64,000 nt of DNA from Achromobacter pulmonis (lineage in GTDB: Bacteria > Pseudomonadota > Gammaproteobacteria > Burkholderiales > Burkholderiaceae_B), in NCBI RefSeq assembly GCF_002885955.2, contig NZ_POQS01000001.1:270595-334594 (forward strand). Direction: 5' to 3'. The position numbers and the translations under genes are program-made. Positions 8,602 to 16,483 of this stretch are shown here, piece by piece. The number at the start of each line of letters is the position of its first letter. The stretch's first letter is position 1. The notes under the pieces were generated by a model. The model was not told where the DNA came from, ran no database searches, and saw only the letters and a program-made list of their open reading frames with translations.

Positions 8602-9630
8602 CTACTTGGCCGCCGCCTTGGCGTACTGGCCGTTGACGTGGGCGCTGTAGTCGTCCAGGCTGCGATCGATCTGCTTCTGGTCTTTGAGGAACTTGGCGCT
8701 GGCCGCGAACGCGCGCGCCGCGCCCGACTCCTTGCCGCCGCCCAGCCACTCGTTGGAAGCCTGCTCCTGCGCGGTGGGAAACACCAGCAGCTTGAGCGCC
8801 TCGACCACGTCTTCGGGCTTGCCGCCGATCAGCTTGACCATGCCCTTGACCTGCGGCGAATCGGCCGTCCATTTGGCGCCGTTGGCGCGATAGTCGGCGT
8901 AGGACTTGGCCAGCACGGCGGTGAACGCCGCCATGAACTTGGGATGCTTGGCGGCCCAGGCCCGGTCGGCCACGATGCCGTCGAAGGTGGGCACGCTGGC
9001 CTTGCCGATCTGTTCCGAGTCCGCAATGATCTTGCCGGTCTTGGCGATCTCGGTGAGCGCCGGCGGCCAGACGTAGGCGGCGTCGATATCGCCGCGCTGC
9101 CAGGCGGCGACGATCTGCGGCGGCTGCATGTTCAAGAGGCGCACCTCGCGCGGGTTGATCTTCCAGACCTGCTCCAGCCCCACCAGCAGGTGGAAGTGCG
9201 AGGTGGAGACGAACGGCGTGGCGATGCGCTTGCCCTTCAGGTCGGCCGTGCCGTTGATGCCGGAGCCGTTGCGCGCCACCAGCGCTTCGGACTTGCCGAT
9301 GTTGTCCAGCACCCAGAAGAGCTCCATGTCCACGCCGCGCGTGGAAGCCGCGGTGATGCCGGTCGAGCCCAGCACGCCGACCGGCACGTTGCCCGAGGCC
9401 AGCGCGGTGGAGATGTCGCCGCCGGACGTGAACTGGCGCCAGTCCACCTGGTAGCCCGCCTGCTTGAGCGCGGCGTCGAAGCTGCCGTCGGCGATGGCGG
9501 ACAGGAACGGGCCGACGATCAGCTGGTATCCGACCACGAGCTTGGTCTGGGCGTATGCGGGAGCGGCCAGCAGCGCGGCGGCCAGGCCGGCCAGGGTGCA
9601 GCGGCGGATGAGGCGGGATATCGCGTTCAT
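8602..9630 (-). CDS. tauA: Periplasmic taurine/sulfonate-binding protein (TauA-like)
   Basis: A 342-residue periplasmic solute-binding protein with a clear signal peptide (positively charged [10 protein letters not shown], hydrophobic core, cleavage after AYA near residue 27). Its body strongly resembles Tau[41 protein letters not shown] and [19 protein letters not shown] are recognisable family segments. TauA delivers taurine to TauBC for use as a sulfur or carbon source. No tauD dioxygenase or taurine dehydrogenase is next to it, so substrate use must be encoded elsewhere, or the ligand is another sulfonate. The 139 bases upstream, between it and the lysR end, hold no other gene; I see no confident operator there. 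Confidence 0.82.
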   Translation of the reverse strand: MNAISRLIRRCTLAGLAAALLAAPAYAQTKLVVGYQLIVGPFLSAIADGSFDAALKQAGYQVDWRQFTSGGDISTALASGNVPVGVLGSTGITAASTRGVDMELFWVLDNIGKSEALVARNGSGINGTADLKGKRIATPFVSTSHFHLLVGLEQVWKINPREVRLLNMQPPQIVAAWQRGDIDAAYVWPPALTEIAKTGKIIADSEQIGKASVPTFDGIVADRAWAAKHPKFMAAFTAVLAKSYADYRANGAKWTADSPQVKGMVKLIGGKPEDVVEALKLLVFPTAQEQASNEWLGGGKESGAARAFAASAKFLKDQKQIDRSLDDYSAHVNGQYAKAAAK

Positions 9631-9769
9631 GGTGATCTCCGTGGGTGAGACCGCGTTCCGGCGCGTCCGGCTACGCCGCGTTGCTGCGGTTTGATGTCAG
9701 TTTGCCCGGATGGATTCGGAACGCTAGGACCAGATGGGGAGATCAGTAGGTGCCAAAGAGACGGTGCGT

Positions 9770-10660
9770 TCAGGTCCGGCTGAATTGCTCGACCAGGAAA
9801 TCGAGAAAGGCGCGCAGCTTCGGGGCGACATGCTGTCTGGACGGATAGACCGCATAGAGCGTGGTTTCGACCGTGGCCCAGTCTTCGAGCGCCGCCTGCA
9901 GCCGTCCCGCTTTCAAATCGTCTTCGACGTAAGGACGAGGCATCAGGCTCAGGCCCAGCCCGCCGCGCAGCGCATCGCGCACGGCCAGGCTGGATGACAC
10001 GGAGTATTGCCCTTTGACCGCGATGCTTTCGGTGTGGCCGTTCTTGCTGAACTCCCATGCGTCCGCATGTCCCGAAAGGCTGAACCGGATGCAGTTCAGC
10101 GCCTTCAGGTCGGCGGGCGCTTGCGGCTTTCCATGCGCCTTGAAATAGGACGGCGCCGCGCACAGCACGTGCGGCATGACCGCCAGCTTTCTGGCGATCA
10201 GGCTGGAGTCTTCGAGCTTGTCGCTGCCGCGGACGGCGAGGTCGAAACCCTCGCGGATGAGGTCGACCCGCCTGTCGTCCAGATGCAGGTCGAGCCTGAG
10301 GTCGGGATGGCGCGCCAGGAATCCGGGGATGGCGGCCGACAGGCGCGTCAGGGTCACGGTCATGGGCGCGCTGACGCGCAGCGTGCCGCTGGGCGCCGCC
10401 TTGACCGGGCAGAGGGCCTGGTCCGCTTCGACCAGCGCGTCGAGCCCGCGCGTCACGTGCTCCAGGTAGATCCTGCCTTCTTCGGTCAGGGCCATGCGCC
10501 GCGTGGTCCGGTTGATGAGCCGCACGCCCACGTGCGCTTCCAGTTCGGCGATGTTCTTGCTGACGGCCGCGGGCGAGAGGCCGAGCCGGCGCCCGGCCTC
10601 GGCGAAGCTGTTGCGTTCCGCCACCTGGCGGAATACCTGCAAGGCGGTCAGGCGGTCCAT
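9770..10660 (-). CDS. LysR-family transcriptional regulator
   Basis: A 296-residue LysR-type regulator. The N-terminal helix-turn-helix (residues about 1-60, with NSFAEAGRRLGLSPAAVSKNIAELEAHVG) is followed by the LysR substrate-binding fold from about residue 88 (GTLRVSAPMTVTL). The style (TTRRMALTEEGR, LALRG-like FDLAVRGSD, GGLGLSLMP) is that of the large group resembling DmlR/PgrR. It is transcribed away from a nitroreductase/EamA gene pair across a 103-bp AT-rich gap and most likely controls that pair and itself. The effector is not known. Confidence 0.88.
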   Translation of the reverse strand: MDRLTALQVFRQVAERNSFAEAGRRLGLSPAAVSKNIAELEAHVGVRLINRTTRRMALTEEGRIYLEHVTRGLDALVEADQALCPVKAAPSGTLRVSAPMTVTLTRLSAAIPGFLARHPDLRLDLHLDDRRVDLIREGFDLAVRGSDKLEDSSLIARKLAVMPHVLCAAPSYFKAHGKPQAPADLKALNCIRFSLSGHADAWEFSKNGHTESIAVKGQYSVSSSLAVRDALRGGLGLSLMPRPYVEDDLKAGRLQAALEDWATVETTLYAVYPSRQHVAPKLRAFLDFLVEQFSRT

Positions 10661-10763
10661 GAATAATATTCTATCGGTAAATAATGAATTTATATTATCG
10701 AATATTATCTTTAATGGGTGAATTATGTATATTTTTCCGTAAGCCTTTCACGGTCACAACGGA
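10661..10763. promoter_or_regulatory. AT-rich divergent promoter region with paired GAATA-N-TATTC-like motifs
   Basis: This gap between lysR and the nitroreductase gene is sharply AT-rich against a GC-rich background. It has GAATAATATTC at 10661-10671, abutting the lysR start codon, and a related inverted copy, GAATATTATCT, at 10700-10710. The complement of the second matches the first at nine of eleven positions. Such spaced imperfect dyads are typical of LysR operators. Binding is inferred. Confidence 0.5.
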
Positions 10764-11381
10764 ATGACGATGAACCCCACGATCTCCCTTATCGAGCAGC
10801 GCGTCTCGGCCAATCGGTTCGATGCCTCGCACACCCTGGCGGACGCCGAAATCGAGGAACTGGCGCGTCTGGCCACGCGCGCGCCCACCGCCTACAACCT
10901 CCAGAACTGGCGTTTCATCGCGGTGCGCACGCCCGAAGGCAAGGCGCGGCTGCGCGGCCTGGCGCAAGGGCAGGCCAAGGTCTCGGACGCGGCCGTCACG
11001 TTCATCATCTGCGGCGTGCTTCCCGAGCCGGCCGCCATTGCGGACCGGCTGGCCGGCTTCGTGGCGTCCGGCTTCATGCCGGCGGACATGGCGTCCCGCT
11101 GGCAGGAAGGCGCCCGCGCGCAATACGCCGACCCGCAGACCGCGCGCGACGAAGCCCTGCGCTCGGCCACCTTCGGCGCCTCCACGCTGATCTACGCGGC
11201 CGGGGCGCTGGGCCTGGCCTCCGGGCCGATGGTCGGATTCGACGCCGAAGGCGTGGCGCGCGAATTCGGCCTGGGGCCGGCGGAGGTGCCGGCGATGCTG
11301 GTCGCGGTCGGCCGCGCCGCGGCCGGCAACTGGCCGCAGAAACCCCGCCGGCAATTGGCCGAGGTGCTGGAGATCGCATGA
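10764..11381 (+). CDS. Nitroreductase-family protein
   Basis: A 205-residue member of the nitroreductase (FMN-dependent) family. Visible are the N-terminal RVSANRFDASHTLADAEIEELARLATRAPTAYNLQNWRFIAV (FMN phosphate and ring contacts, TAYNLQNW) and the later AAGALGLASGPMVGFD segment. Family enzymes transfer electrons from NAD(P)H to nitroaromatics, quinones or enones as cytoplasmic homodimers. The start at 10764 is followed by a second possible ATG at 10770; GGAATG-like bases precede both. Its stop overlaps the EamA transporter start (ATGA), so the two proteins are coupled. The pair, under a divergent LysR regulator, looks like a detoxification unit (reduce, then export), which is inference. 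Confidence 0.82.
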   Translation: MTMNPTISLIEQRVSANRFDASHTLADAEIEELARLATRAPTAYNLQNWRFIAVRTPEGKARLRGLAQGQAKVSDAAVTFIICGVLPEPAAIADRLAGFVASGFMPADMASRWQEGARAQYADPQTARDEALRSATFGASTLIYAAGALGLASGPMVGFDAEGVAREFGLGPAEVPAMLVAVGRAAAGNWPQKPRRQLAEVLEIA

Positions 11382-12271
11382 GCACGCGCGGCGCCGATCT
11401 GCTGCTGACGGCCGTGGCCCCCGCCATATGGGGCACCACGTATATCGTCACGACCGAATTCCTGCCCGGCTTTGCGCCGATGACGGTGGCCATGCTGCGC
11501 GCGCTGCCGGCCGGGTTGCTGCTGCTCCTGGTCGTGCGGCGCCTGCCTGCCGGCATATGGTGGCTGCGCATCTTCGTCCTGGGCGCGCTCAATTTCTCCA
11601 TCTTCTGGAGCATGCTGTTCATCTCGGCGTACCGCCTTCCGGGCGGCGTCGCCGCAACCGTGGGCGCGGTCCAGCCGCTGATCGTGGTGTTGCTTGCCGC
11701 TGTTCTGCTGGGCAGCGCGCTGCGCGCGATAACGGTCGTGGCGGCCATCGCCGGCGCCTTCGGCGTGGCGCTGCTGGTGCTGACGCCGGGCGCCTCGCTC
11801 GATGCCGTCGGCGTCGCGGCCGGCCTGGCCGGGGCGGTGTCGATGGCGTTCGGAACGGTGCTGAGCCGCAAGTGGCGGCCGCCGGTGTCGCTGCTCACCT
11901 TCACCGCGTGGCAATTGACGGCGGGCGGCCTGCTGCTGGTTCCGGCGGCGCTGCTGTTCGATCCGTCCATGGGGCTGCCGACCGGACGCAACCTGATCGG
12001 ACTGGCATGGCTGGGGCTGATCGGCGCGGCCCTGACCTATATGCTCTGGTTCCGCGGCATCGCGCGGCTGGAATCGGCCGTCGTGTCCTCGCTGGGCTTT
12101 CTCAGCCCGGTCACCGCGGTGCTGCTCGGTTGGCTGTTCCTGGGCCAGACGCTGACCCCGGTTCAGCGCATCGGCGTGGCCCTCGTCATCGGCAGCATCT
12201 GGTTCGGCCAGCGCGCCGGCGTCCGGAACCAGACTGGAGGGATGGCTGCGCAGCAGCCGGAACGACGTTAA
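11378..12271 (+). CDS. EamA/DMT-family transporter
   Basis: A 297-residue inner-membrane protein with two tandem EamA repeats and about ten transmembrane helices. Landmarks are AIWGTTYIVTTEFLPGFAPMTVAMLRALPAG in repeat one and the second-repeat SMAFGTVLSRKW and ALTYMLWFRGIARLESAVVSSLGFLSPV segments. DMT proteins export metabolites or amino acids. Its start overlaps the nitroreductase stop by four bases. A tail of about 20 polar residues (GQRAGVRNQTGG onwards) lies in the cytoplasm. Substrate unknown. Confidence 0.85.
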   Translation: MSTRGADLLLTAVAPAIWGTTYIVTTEFLPGFAPMTVAMLRALPAGLLLLLVVRRLPAGIWWLRIFVLGALNFSIFWSMLFISAYRLPGGVAATVGAVQPLIVVLLAAVLLGSALRAITVVAAIAGAFGVALLVLTPGASLDAVGVAAGLAGAVSMAFGTVLSRKWRPPVSLLTFTAWQLTAGGLLLVPAALLFDPSMGLPTGRNLIGLAWLGLIGAALTYMLWFRGIARLESAVVSSLGFLSPVTAVLLGWLFLGQTLTPVQRIGVALVIGSIWFGQRAGVRNQTGGMAAQQPERR

Positions 12272-12305
12272 GCTCGATGCCGTCCACTGAACGGAGGCAT
12301 CCCCC

Positions 12306-13409
12306 ATGGCCCGCATCGAGTCCGTAGACATTTTCCTGGTCGACCTGCCGCCCAAGACCGTGCGCACCGACGCCGTGCAGAGTTTCGAACGGCAGGAAAC
12401 CCCAATCGTGCGCATCACCGACAGCGACGGCGCGGTGGGAGTGGGCTACAGCTACACCATCGGCACGGGCGGCTCGGCGGTGGCGCGCCTGCTGGACGAA
12501 CACCTGGCGCCCATGCTGCCCGGCCGCGAGGCCGAAGACATCGAAGGCCTGTGGCGGGACCTGATGTACCGGGTCCATGCGACCACGGTGGGCGCGCTGA
12601 CTTCCATCGCGCTGGCCGCCATCGACACCGCGCTATGGGATTTGCGGGCGCGCCGCGCCGGGCTGCCGCTGCACCGGCTGGCGGGCGGGGCCAAGGATCG
12701 CATCGCGCTCTACACCACCGAGAGCGGCTGGCTGCACCTGCCCGCGCAGGCCCTGGTCGAGGGCTGCCAGCAGGCGCGGGCCGATGGCCTGCGCGGCGCC
12801 AAGCTCAAGGTCGGGCGGCCTCACGTATCCGAGGACGTGGCGCGCATCGCGGCGGTGCGCGAGGCGATGGGAGAGGGCTGGGAGATCATGGTGGACGCCA
12901 ACCAGGGCTTTTCGCTGCCCGAGGCGATACGCCGGGCGCGCGCCTTCGAAGCGCTGGACCTGGCCTGGCTGGAAGAACCGATACATGCCGACGACGTGCA
13001 CGCGCATCGGCGCCTGTCGGAGTCCACCCGCCTGCCCATCGCGGTGGGCGAGTCGCTCTACAGCCTGTCGCAGTTCAAGGACTATCTGCATAGCGGCGCG
13101 TGCTCGGTGGTGCAGGTGGACGTGGGACGGATCGGCGGCATTACGCCGTGGCTGAAAGTGGCGCACCTGGCCGAAGCCTACAACGTGCCGGTCTGCCCGC
13201 ACTTCCTGATGGAAATCCACGTGGCGCTGTGCTGCGCCGTGCCCAACAGCCGCTGGCTGGAATACATCCCGCAGCTGGACCTGATAACCGAGTCGCGCCT
13301 GCGGATCGAGGACGGCCACGCGCTGCCGTCGCAGGAGCCGGGGCTGGGGATTGCGTGGGACTGGGCCGCGATCGAGCGGCTGACGGGGTCTCGCAGCCGG
13401 CATGGGTGA
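12306..13409 (+). CDS. Mandelate racemase/muconate-lactonizing-enzyme family protein
   Basis: A 367-residue enolase-superfamily enzyme. It has an N-terminal capping domain (residues 1-125) and a (beta/alpha)7-beta barrel. The KxK acid/base motif is KLKVG (near 165), the three metal ligands are the aspartate of DANQ and the glutamates of EEP and GES, and the opposite-face His-Asp dyad is likely formed by QVDVGRIGG and CPHFLMEIH. This residue set marks the mandelate-racemase subgroup, which mostly dehydrates acid sugars or racemises hydroxy acids using Mg2+. Substrate is not assigned. GGAGG lies before the ATG. It follows the EamA gene by 34 bases and may be co-transcribed. A single REP-like unit follows it. 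Confidence 0.86.
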   Translation: MARIESVDIFLVDLPPKTVRTDAVQSFERQETPIVRITDSDGAVGVGYSYTIGTGGSAVARLLDEHLAPMLPGREAEDIEGLWRDLMYRVHATTVGALTSIALAAIDTALWDLRARRAGLPLHRLAGGAKDRIALYTTESGWLHLPAQALVEGCQQARADGLRGAKLKVGRPHVSEDVARIAAVREAMGEGWEIMVDANQGFSLPEAIRRARAFEALDLAWLEEPIHADDVHAHRRLSESTRLPIAVGESLYSLSQFKDYLHSGACSVVQVDVGRIGGITPWLKVAHLAEAYNVPVCPHFLMEIHVALCCAVPNSRWLEYIPQLDLITESRLRIEDGHALPSQEPGLGIAWDWAAIERLTGSRSRHG

Positions 13410-13429
13410 TTGGCGGCCGGGGCCGCCCG

Positions 13430-13493
13430 ATGGGTTGCGCGCGCTCGAGGTTCTCTTTCTTGCCTATGGTTTCTCGCGCTGCACCCATCCTAG
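13430..13493. repeat. Single REP-like unit (copy 2) overlapping the folE stop
   Basis: A lone ~64-bp unit: GATGGGTTGCGCGCG at the left and CGCGCTGCACCCATCCTAG at the right, without the inverted partner seen elsewhere. On the minus strand, the TAG stop of folE (13490-13492) is the first triplet of the arm TAGGATGGGTGCAGCGCG, so the element abuts and supplies that stop. It fills the space between the convergent enolase-superfamily and folE genes. Confidence 0.8.
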
Positions 13494-14035
13494 CGGATCA
13501 GGCTGAGGAATTCCGCGCGGGTCGAGGGGTTGTCGTGGAACTCGCCCAGCATCACGGACGTGACCATGGACGAATTCTGTTTTTCGACCCCGCGCATCAT
13601 CATGCACATGTGCTGGGCCTCGATCACCACGGCCACTCCGGCGGCGCCGGTGACCGACTGCACGGCCTCGGCCACCTGGCGGCTGAGGTTTTCCTGGATC
13701 TGCAGGCGGCGCGCGTACATCTCGACGATGCGCGCCACCTTGGACAGGCCCAGCACCTTGCCGTTGGGCAGGTAGGCCACGTGCGCCTTGCCGATGAAGG
13801 GCAGCATGTGGTGCTCGCACAGCGAATACAGCTCGATGTTCTTGACCAGCACGATCTCGCGCGTGTCGGAGGTGAACAGCGCGCCGTTGACGATCTCTTC
13901 CAGGTTCTGGCCGTAGCCGCGGCACAGGTGGCGCATGGCCTTGGCGGCACGCGCCGGCGTATCGGCCAGCCCTTCGCGGGACGGATCTTCCCCCAGCTGT
14001 TCGAGTATGGCGGTGTAGCGTTGTTCCAATGACAT
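13490..14035 (-). CDS. folE: GTP cyclohydrolase I
   Basis: A 181-residue GTP cyclohydrolase I, which converts GTP to dihydroneopterin triphosphate, the first step of tetrahydrofolate (and tetrahydrobiopterin) synthesis. The zinc and active-site motif [10 protein letters not shown] is present, with the second conserved region [22 protein letters not shown] and the third zinc-cysteine region [12 protein letters not shown]. The protein is homodecameric and cytoplasmic in the family. The ATG at 14035 is chosen over upstream in-frame starts because AGGAGT sits seven bases before it. It lies 61 bases downstream of the NarL-type regulator on the same strand, although folate synthesis has no evident link to that sensor. 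Confidence 0.95.
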   Translation of the reverse strand: MSLEQRYTAILEQLGEDPSREGLADTPARAAKAMRHLCRGYGQNLEEIVNGALFTSDTREIVLVKNIELYSLCEHHMLPFIGKAHVAYLPNGKVLGLSKVARIVEMYARRLQIQENLSRQVAEAVQSVTGAAGVAVVIEAQHMCMMMRGVEKQNSSMVTSVMLGEFHDNPSTRAEFLSLIR

Positions 14036-14096
14036 GGGGGACTCCTGGATGCTGCGGCGTTTTGCTGTTGCTCTGGGACGCAAGTCTACCTCAGGG

Positions 14097-14753
14097 TCAG
14101 ACCCCTCGGTTTTCTACGGCGTATTTGATGAGCTCGGCCTGGCCGTCTATGCCGAGTTTGCGCTTAATGTTCAGCCGGTGCGTTTCCACCGTGCGCACCG
14201 ACAGGCCGAGGTCGTGGGCGATCTGCTTGTTGGCGTGGCCGCTGGCGATGTGGCGCAGCACGTCGCGTTCGCGCTGGGTCAGCAGGGTGGCCGGCGCGCT
14301 GGCCTGGGACAGGCGCAGCGCGACGGCGGCGCTGAAGTAGCTGCGCCCGGCCATGACGGCCTCGATGGCGGTGACGATTTCGTGCGCCGGCTCGTCCTTG
14401 AGCAGATAGCCGCGCGCGCCCGCCTTGACGGCCTGCACCATGTATTCGGGGTTGTCGTGCATCGACAGCACCAGCACGGCGATCTGCGGGTAGCGCTCGT
14501 GCAGTTCGGCGGTCAGCTCCAGGCCGCCGACGCCGGGCATGTTCAGGTCCATCAGCGCCAGGTGCGGCAGCGTGCCGCCCTGCGGGTCCTCGGCCATACA
14601 GGCGCCCAGGAAGGCGCGGGCCGCGGCGGCGTTGCCGGCCTCGCCGACCACGCGCAGGTGCGGCACGGTCTCCAGGCGCAGGCGCAGTCCGTCGCGCACC
14701 AGCGGATGGTCGTCGATCAGCAGGAGTCGGACAGGGGCGGGCTTGGCGGTCAT
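14097..14753 (-). CDS. NarL/FixJ-type response regulator, partner of the Cache kinase
   Basis: A 218-residue two-domain regulator. The receiver domain (1-125) has the acidic pair LLIDDH, the phospho-acceptor aspartate in [10 protein letters not shown] and the conserved lysine of YLLKDE. The LuxR-type DNA-binding helix-turn-helix lies in [35 protein letters not shown] near residues 150-185. Its start overlaps the kinase stop by four bases (ATGA). The divergent neighbour is cstA, whose promoter carries three direct heptamer repeats suited to a NarL-type dimer. A role in activating cstA in response to a small carboxylate is therefore likely, by analogy with BtsSR/YpdAB control of pyruvate carriers in E. 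coli (different protein families). Confidence 0.9.
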   Translation of the reverse strand: MTAKPAPVRLLLIDDHPLVRDGLRLRLETVPHLRVVGEAGNAAAARAFLGACMAEDPQGGTLPHLALMDLNMPGVGGLELTAELHERYPQIAVLVLSMHDNPEYMVQAVKAGARGYLLKDEPAHEIVTAIEAVMAGRSYFSAAVALRLSQASAPATLLTQRERDVLRHIASGHANKQIAHDLGLSVRTVETHRLNIKRKLGIDGQAELIKYAVENRGV

Positions 14754-16168
14754 GCTTGGGGCTCCGGAGCGGAGACGGCAGGCGGCAGGGGCAGCCAGGC
14801 CTGCAGGATCGTGCCGTGGGCGGTGGATCGGAAAGTCAGGTTACCCGATAGCGCATTCATGCGTTCGCGCATGTTGCGCAGGCCGATGCCGCGGCGCGGG
14901 TCCTGCTGCACTTCGTCGTAGTCGAAGCCGCGGCCGTCGTCGGCGATGGTCAGGCGCAGGTCGCGTTCGGAATAGGCCAGGGTCATGTCGGCGCGGGTCG
15001 CGCCGGCGTGGCGGATGACGTTGGTCAGCGCCTCCTGGGTCACGCGGAACAGGGCGGTGGCGTAGGCTTCGGGCAGCTTGACCGGACGGCCGGTGGTGTG
15101 CAGGCGCACGGCCAGCGGCGGCGCGCCGTCCGGGCTGGGGATGGCGAACTCGCGGCCCAGGTGTTCGAGCGCGGCCGGCAGGCCCAGGTCGTCGAGCAGG
15201 GTGGGGCGCAGGTTGTGCGAAATCCGCCGCACTTCGCCCACGGCGGTGTTCAGGCGCTCCAGCGCGCCGCCCAGCGGACCGTCGATGTGGGCCAGCGCGC
15301 CGGCGTCGGCCGGTAGCGACTGGCGCAGCCGTTCGCGCGCGGCTTCCAGCGACAGCTTGCTCGACACCAGCACCTGGCTGATGCCGTCGTGCAGCTCGCG
15401 CGACAGGCGGGCGCGTTCGTCCTCCTGGGTGCGCACCAGCTGCCGCGCCATCAGGCGCAGCTTGGCGTCGGACTGGCGGTGGTCGCTGATGTTCAGGGCC
15501 AGGCCGCAGGCGGCCACGCCCAGGATGGAGACGGCGGCGATGCCGGCCACCCAGGTGAACATATTGATGATGTTGGCCTGCGCCGCCGCGTCGATGCGCT
15601 CCAGCGCCTGTTCCACGTCGTCCAGGTAGATGCCGGTGCCCAGCATCCAGCCCCAGCGCTCCAGCACCACGACGTAGCCCAGCTTTTCCTCGGTCTGGTG
15701 GGTGGAGGGCTTTTCCCACAGATAGCGCACCGCCTCGCCTTCCTGGCCGCTGCGGCGGGCGGCGGTCAGCAGGTTCTGGATTACGGGCTGGCCGTGGGTG
15801 TCGCGCAGGTTCCACAGGTCCTGGCCCACCAGTTCCGGCTGGCGCGGGTGCATCAGGTTGCGGCCGTGCAGGTCATAGACGAAGAAATAGCCGTCGTGGC
15901 CGAATTCCATCTGCGCCAGCAGGTCCAGCGCGCGCTGGCGCGTGGCCTCGTCGTCGGACAGGGCCTGCAGCGGGGCGATGGCGCTGTAGGCCAGGTTCAC
16001 GTAGTGGCGCAGCTCGCCTTCCTTGCTGGCCAGCCAGGCGTTCTCGACCACCTGTTTCTCGCGCTGGGCCAGTTGCAGGCCCTGCACGTAGACGGCGACC
16101 GTGATGGCGGCCAGCGCCACCAGCAGGGGCACGGCCGCCAGCAGCAGGATTTTCAGGCGCAGCTTCAT
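14750..16168 (-). CDS. Sensor histidine kinase with periplasmic single-Cache domain
   Basis: A 472-residue membrane kinase. TM1 is at residues about 7-29. A periplasmic single-Cache (sCache_2) domain spans about 35-185, with HDGYFFVYDLHGRNLMHP and the WGWMLGTGIYLDDV end. TM2 is near 200-222. A HisKA_3 dimerisation domain carries the phospho-histidine in LSRELHDGISQVLV, and the C-terminal ATPase domain has the G-box DDGRGFD. sCache_2 domains commonly bind small carboxylates such as pyruvate, lactate or acetate (family knowledge). With its ATGA-coupled regulator and divergent cstA, the most economical reading is a pyruvate/carboxylate sensor controlling a pyruvate or peptide carrier. Ligand identity is inference. 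Confidence 0.9.
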   Translation of the reverse strand: MKLRLKILLLAAVPLLVALAAITVAVYVQGLQLAQREKQVVENAWLASKEGELRHYVNLAYSAIAPLQALSDDEATRQRALDLLAQMEFGHDGYFFVYDLHGRNLMHPRQPELVGQDLWNLRDTHGQPVIQNLLTAARRSGQEGEAVRYLWEKPSTHQTEEKLGYVVVLERWGWMLGTGIYLDDVEQALERIDAAAQANIINMFTWVAGIAAVSILGVAACGLALNISDHRQSDAKLRLMARQLVRTQEDERARLSRELHDGISQVLVSSKLSLEAARERLRQSLPADAGALAHIDGPLGGALERLNTAVGEVRRISHNLRPTLLDDLGLPAALEHLGREFAIPSPDGAPPLAVRLHTTGRPVKLPEAYATALFRVTQEALTNVIRHAGATRADMTLAYSERDLRLTIADDGRGFDYDEVQQDPRRGIGLRNMRERMNALSGNLTFRSTAHGTILQAWLPLPPAVSAPEPQA

Positions 16169-16483
16169 AGGGATTTGTATCAGCGCGGATTCGCTTGTTG
16201 CGATGCAATATCGCGTGGGCCCCGATGGAGGAACGTCCGGGGCATGCCGCAGATTTTACGATTTCCGGAAAATTATGTTGCGGCGCATTGCGTAGTAATA
16301 CGTAGCGGGCTTGCGTAGTTCCGCGCTTGTTGCTGCCGGGGCAAAACGAAATACTAGCGTCCGCGCTTACCGGGCGCAGTGTGGACGCGTGCGTCCGCCA
16401 CCCCACAACAATGAGTCTGCCTTCCGCGGGACGACAACAGCGTTTCCACGCCAAGAGCATGGCGGGAGGCAAGAGGAGCAGTT
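16169..16483. promoter_or_regulatory. Divergent control region of the Cache two-component system and cstA
   Basis: This 315-bp gap contains no gene. Three direct heptamers lie at 16290-16296 (GCGTAGT), 16300-16306 (ACGTAGC) and 16313-16319 (GCGTAGT). A sigma-70-like promoter follows: TTGTTG at 16327-16332, 17 bp, then AATACT at 16350-16355, giving a start near 16362. The heptamers would then be centred at about -69, -59 and -46, a good position for an activating NarL-type regulator. A perfect palindrome TTTCCGGAAA lies at 16262-16271. The cstA ribosome site is in AAGAGGAGCAG just before 16484. Confidence 0.55.
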
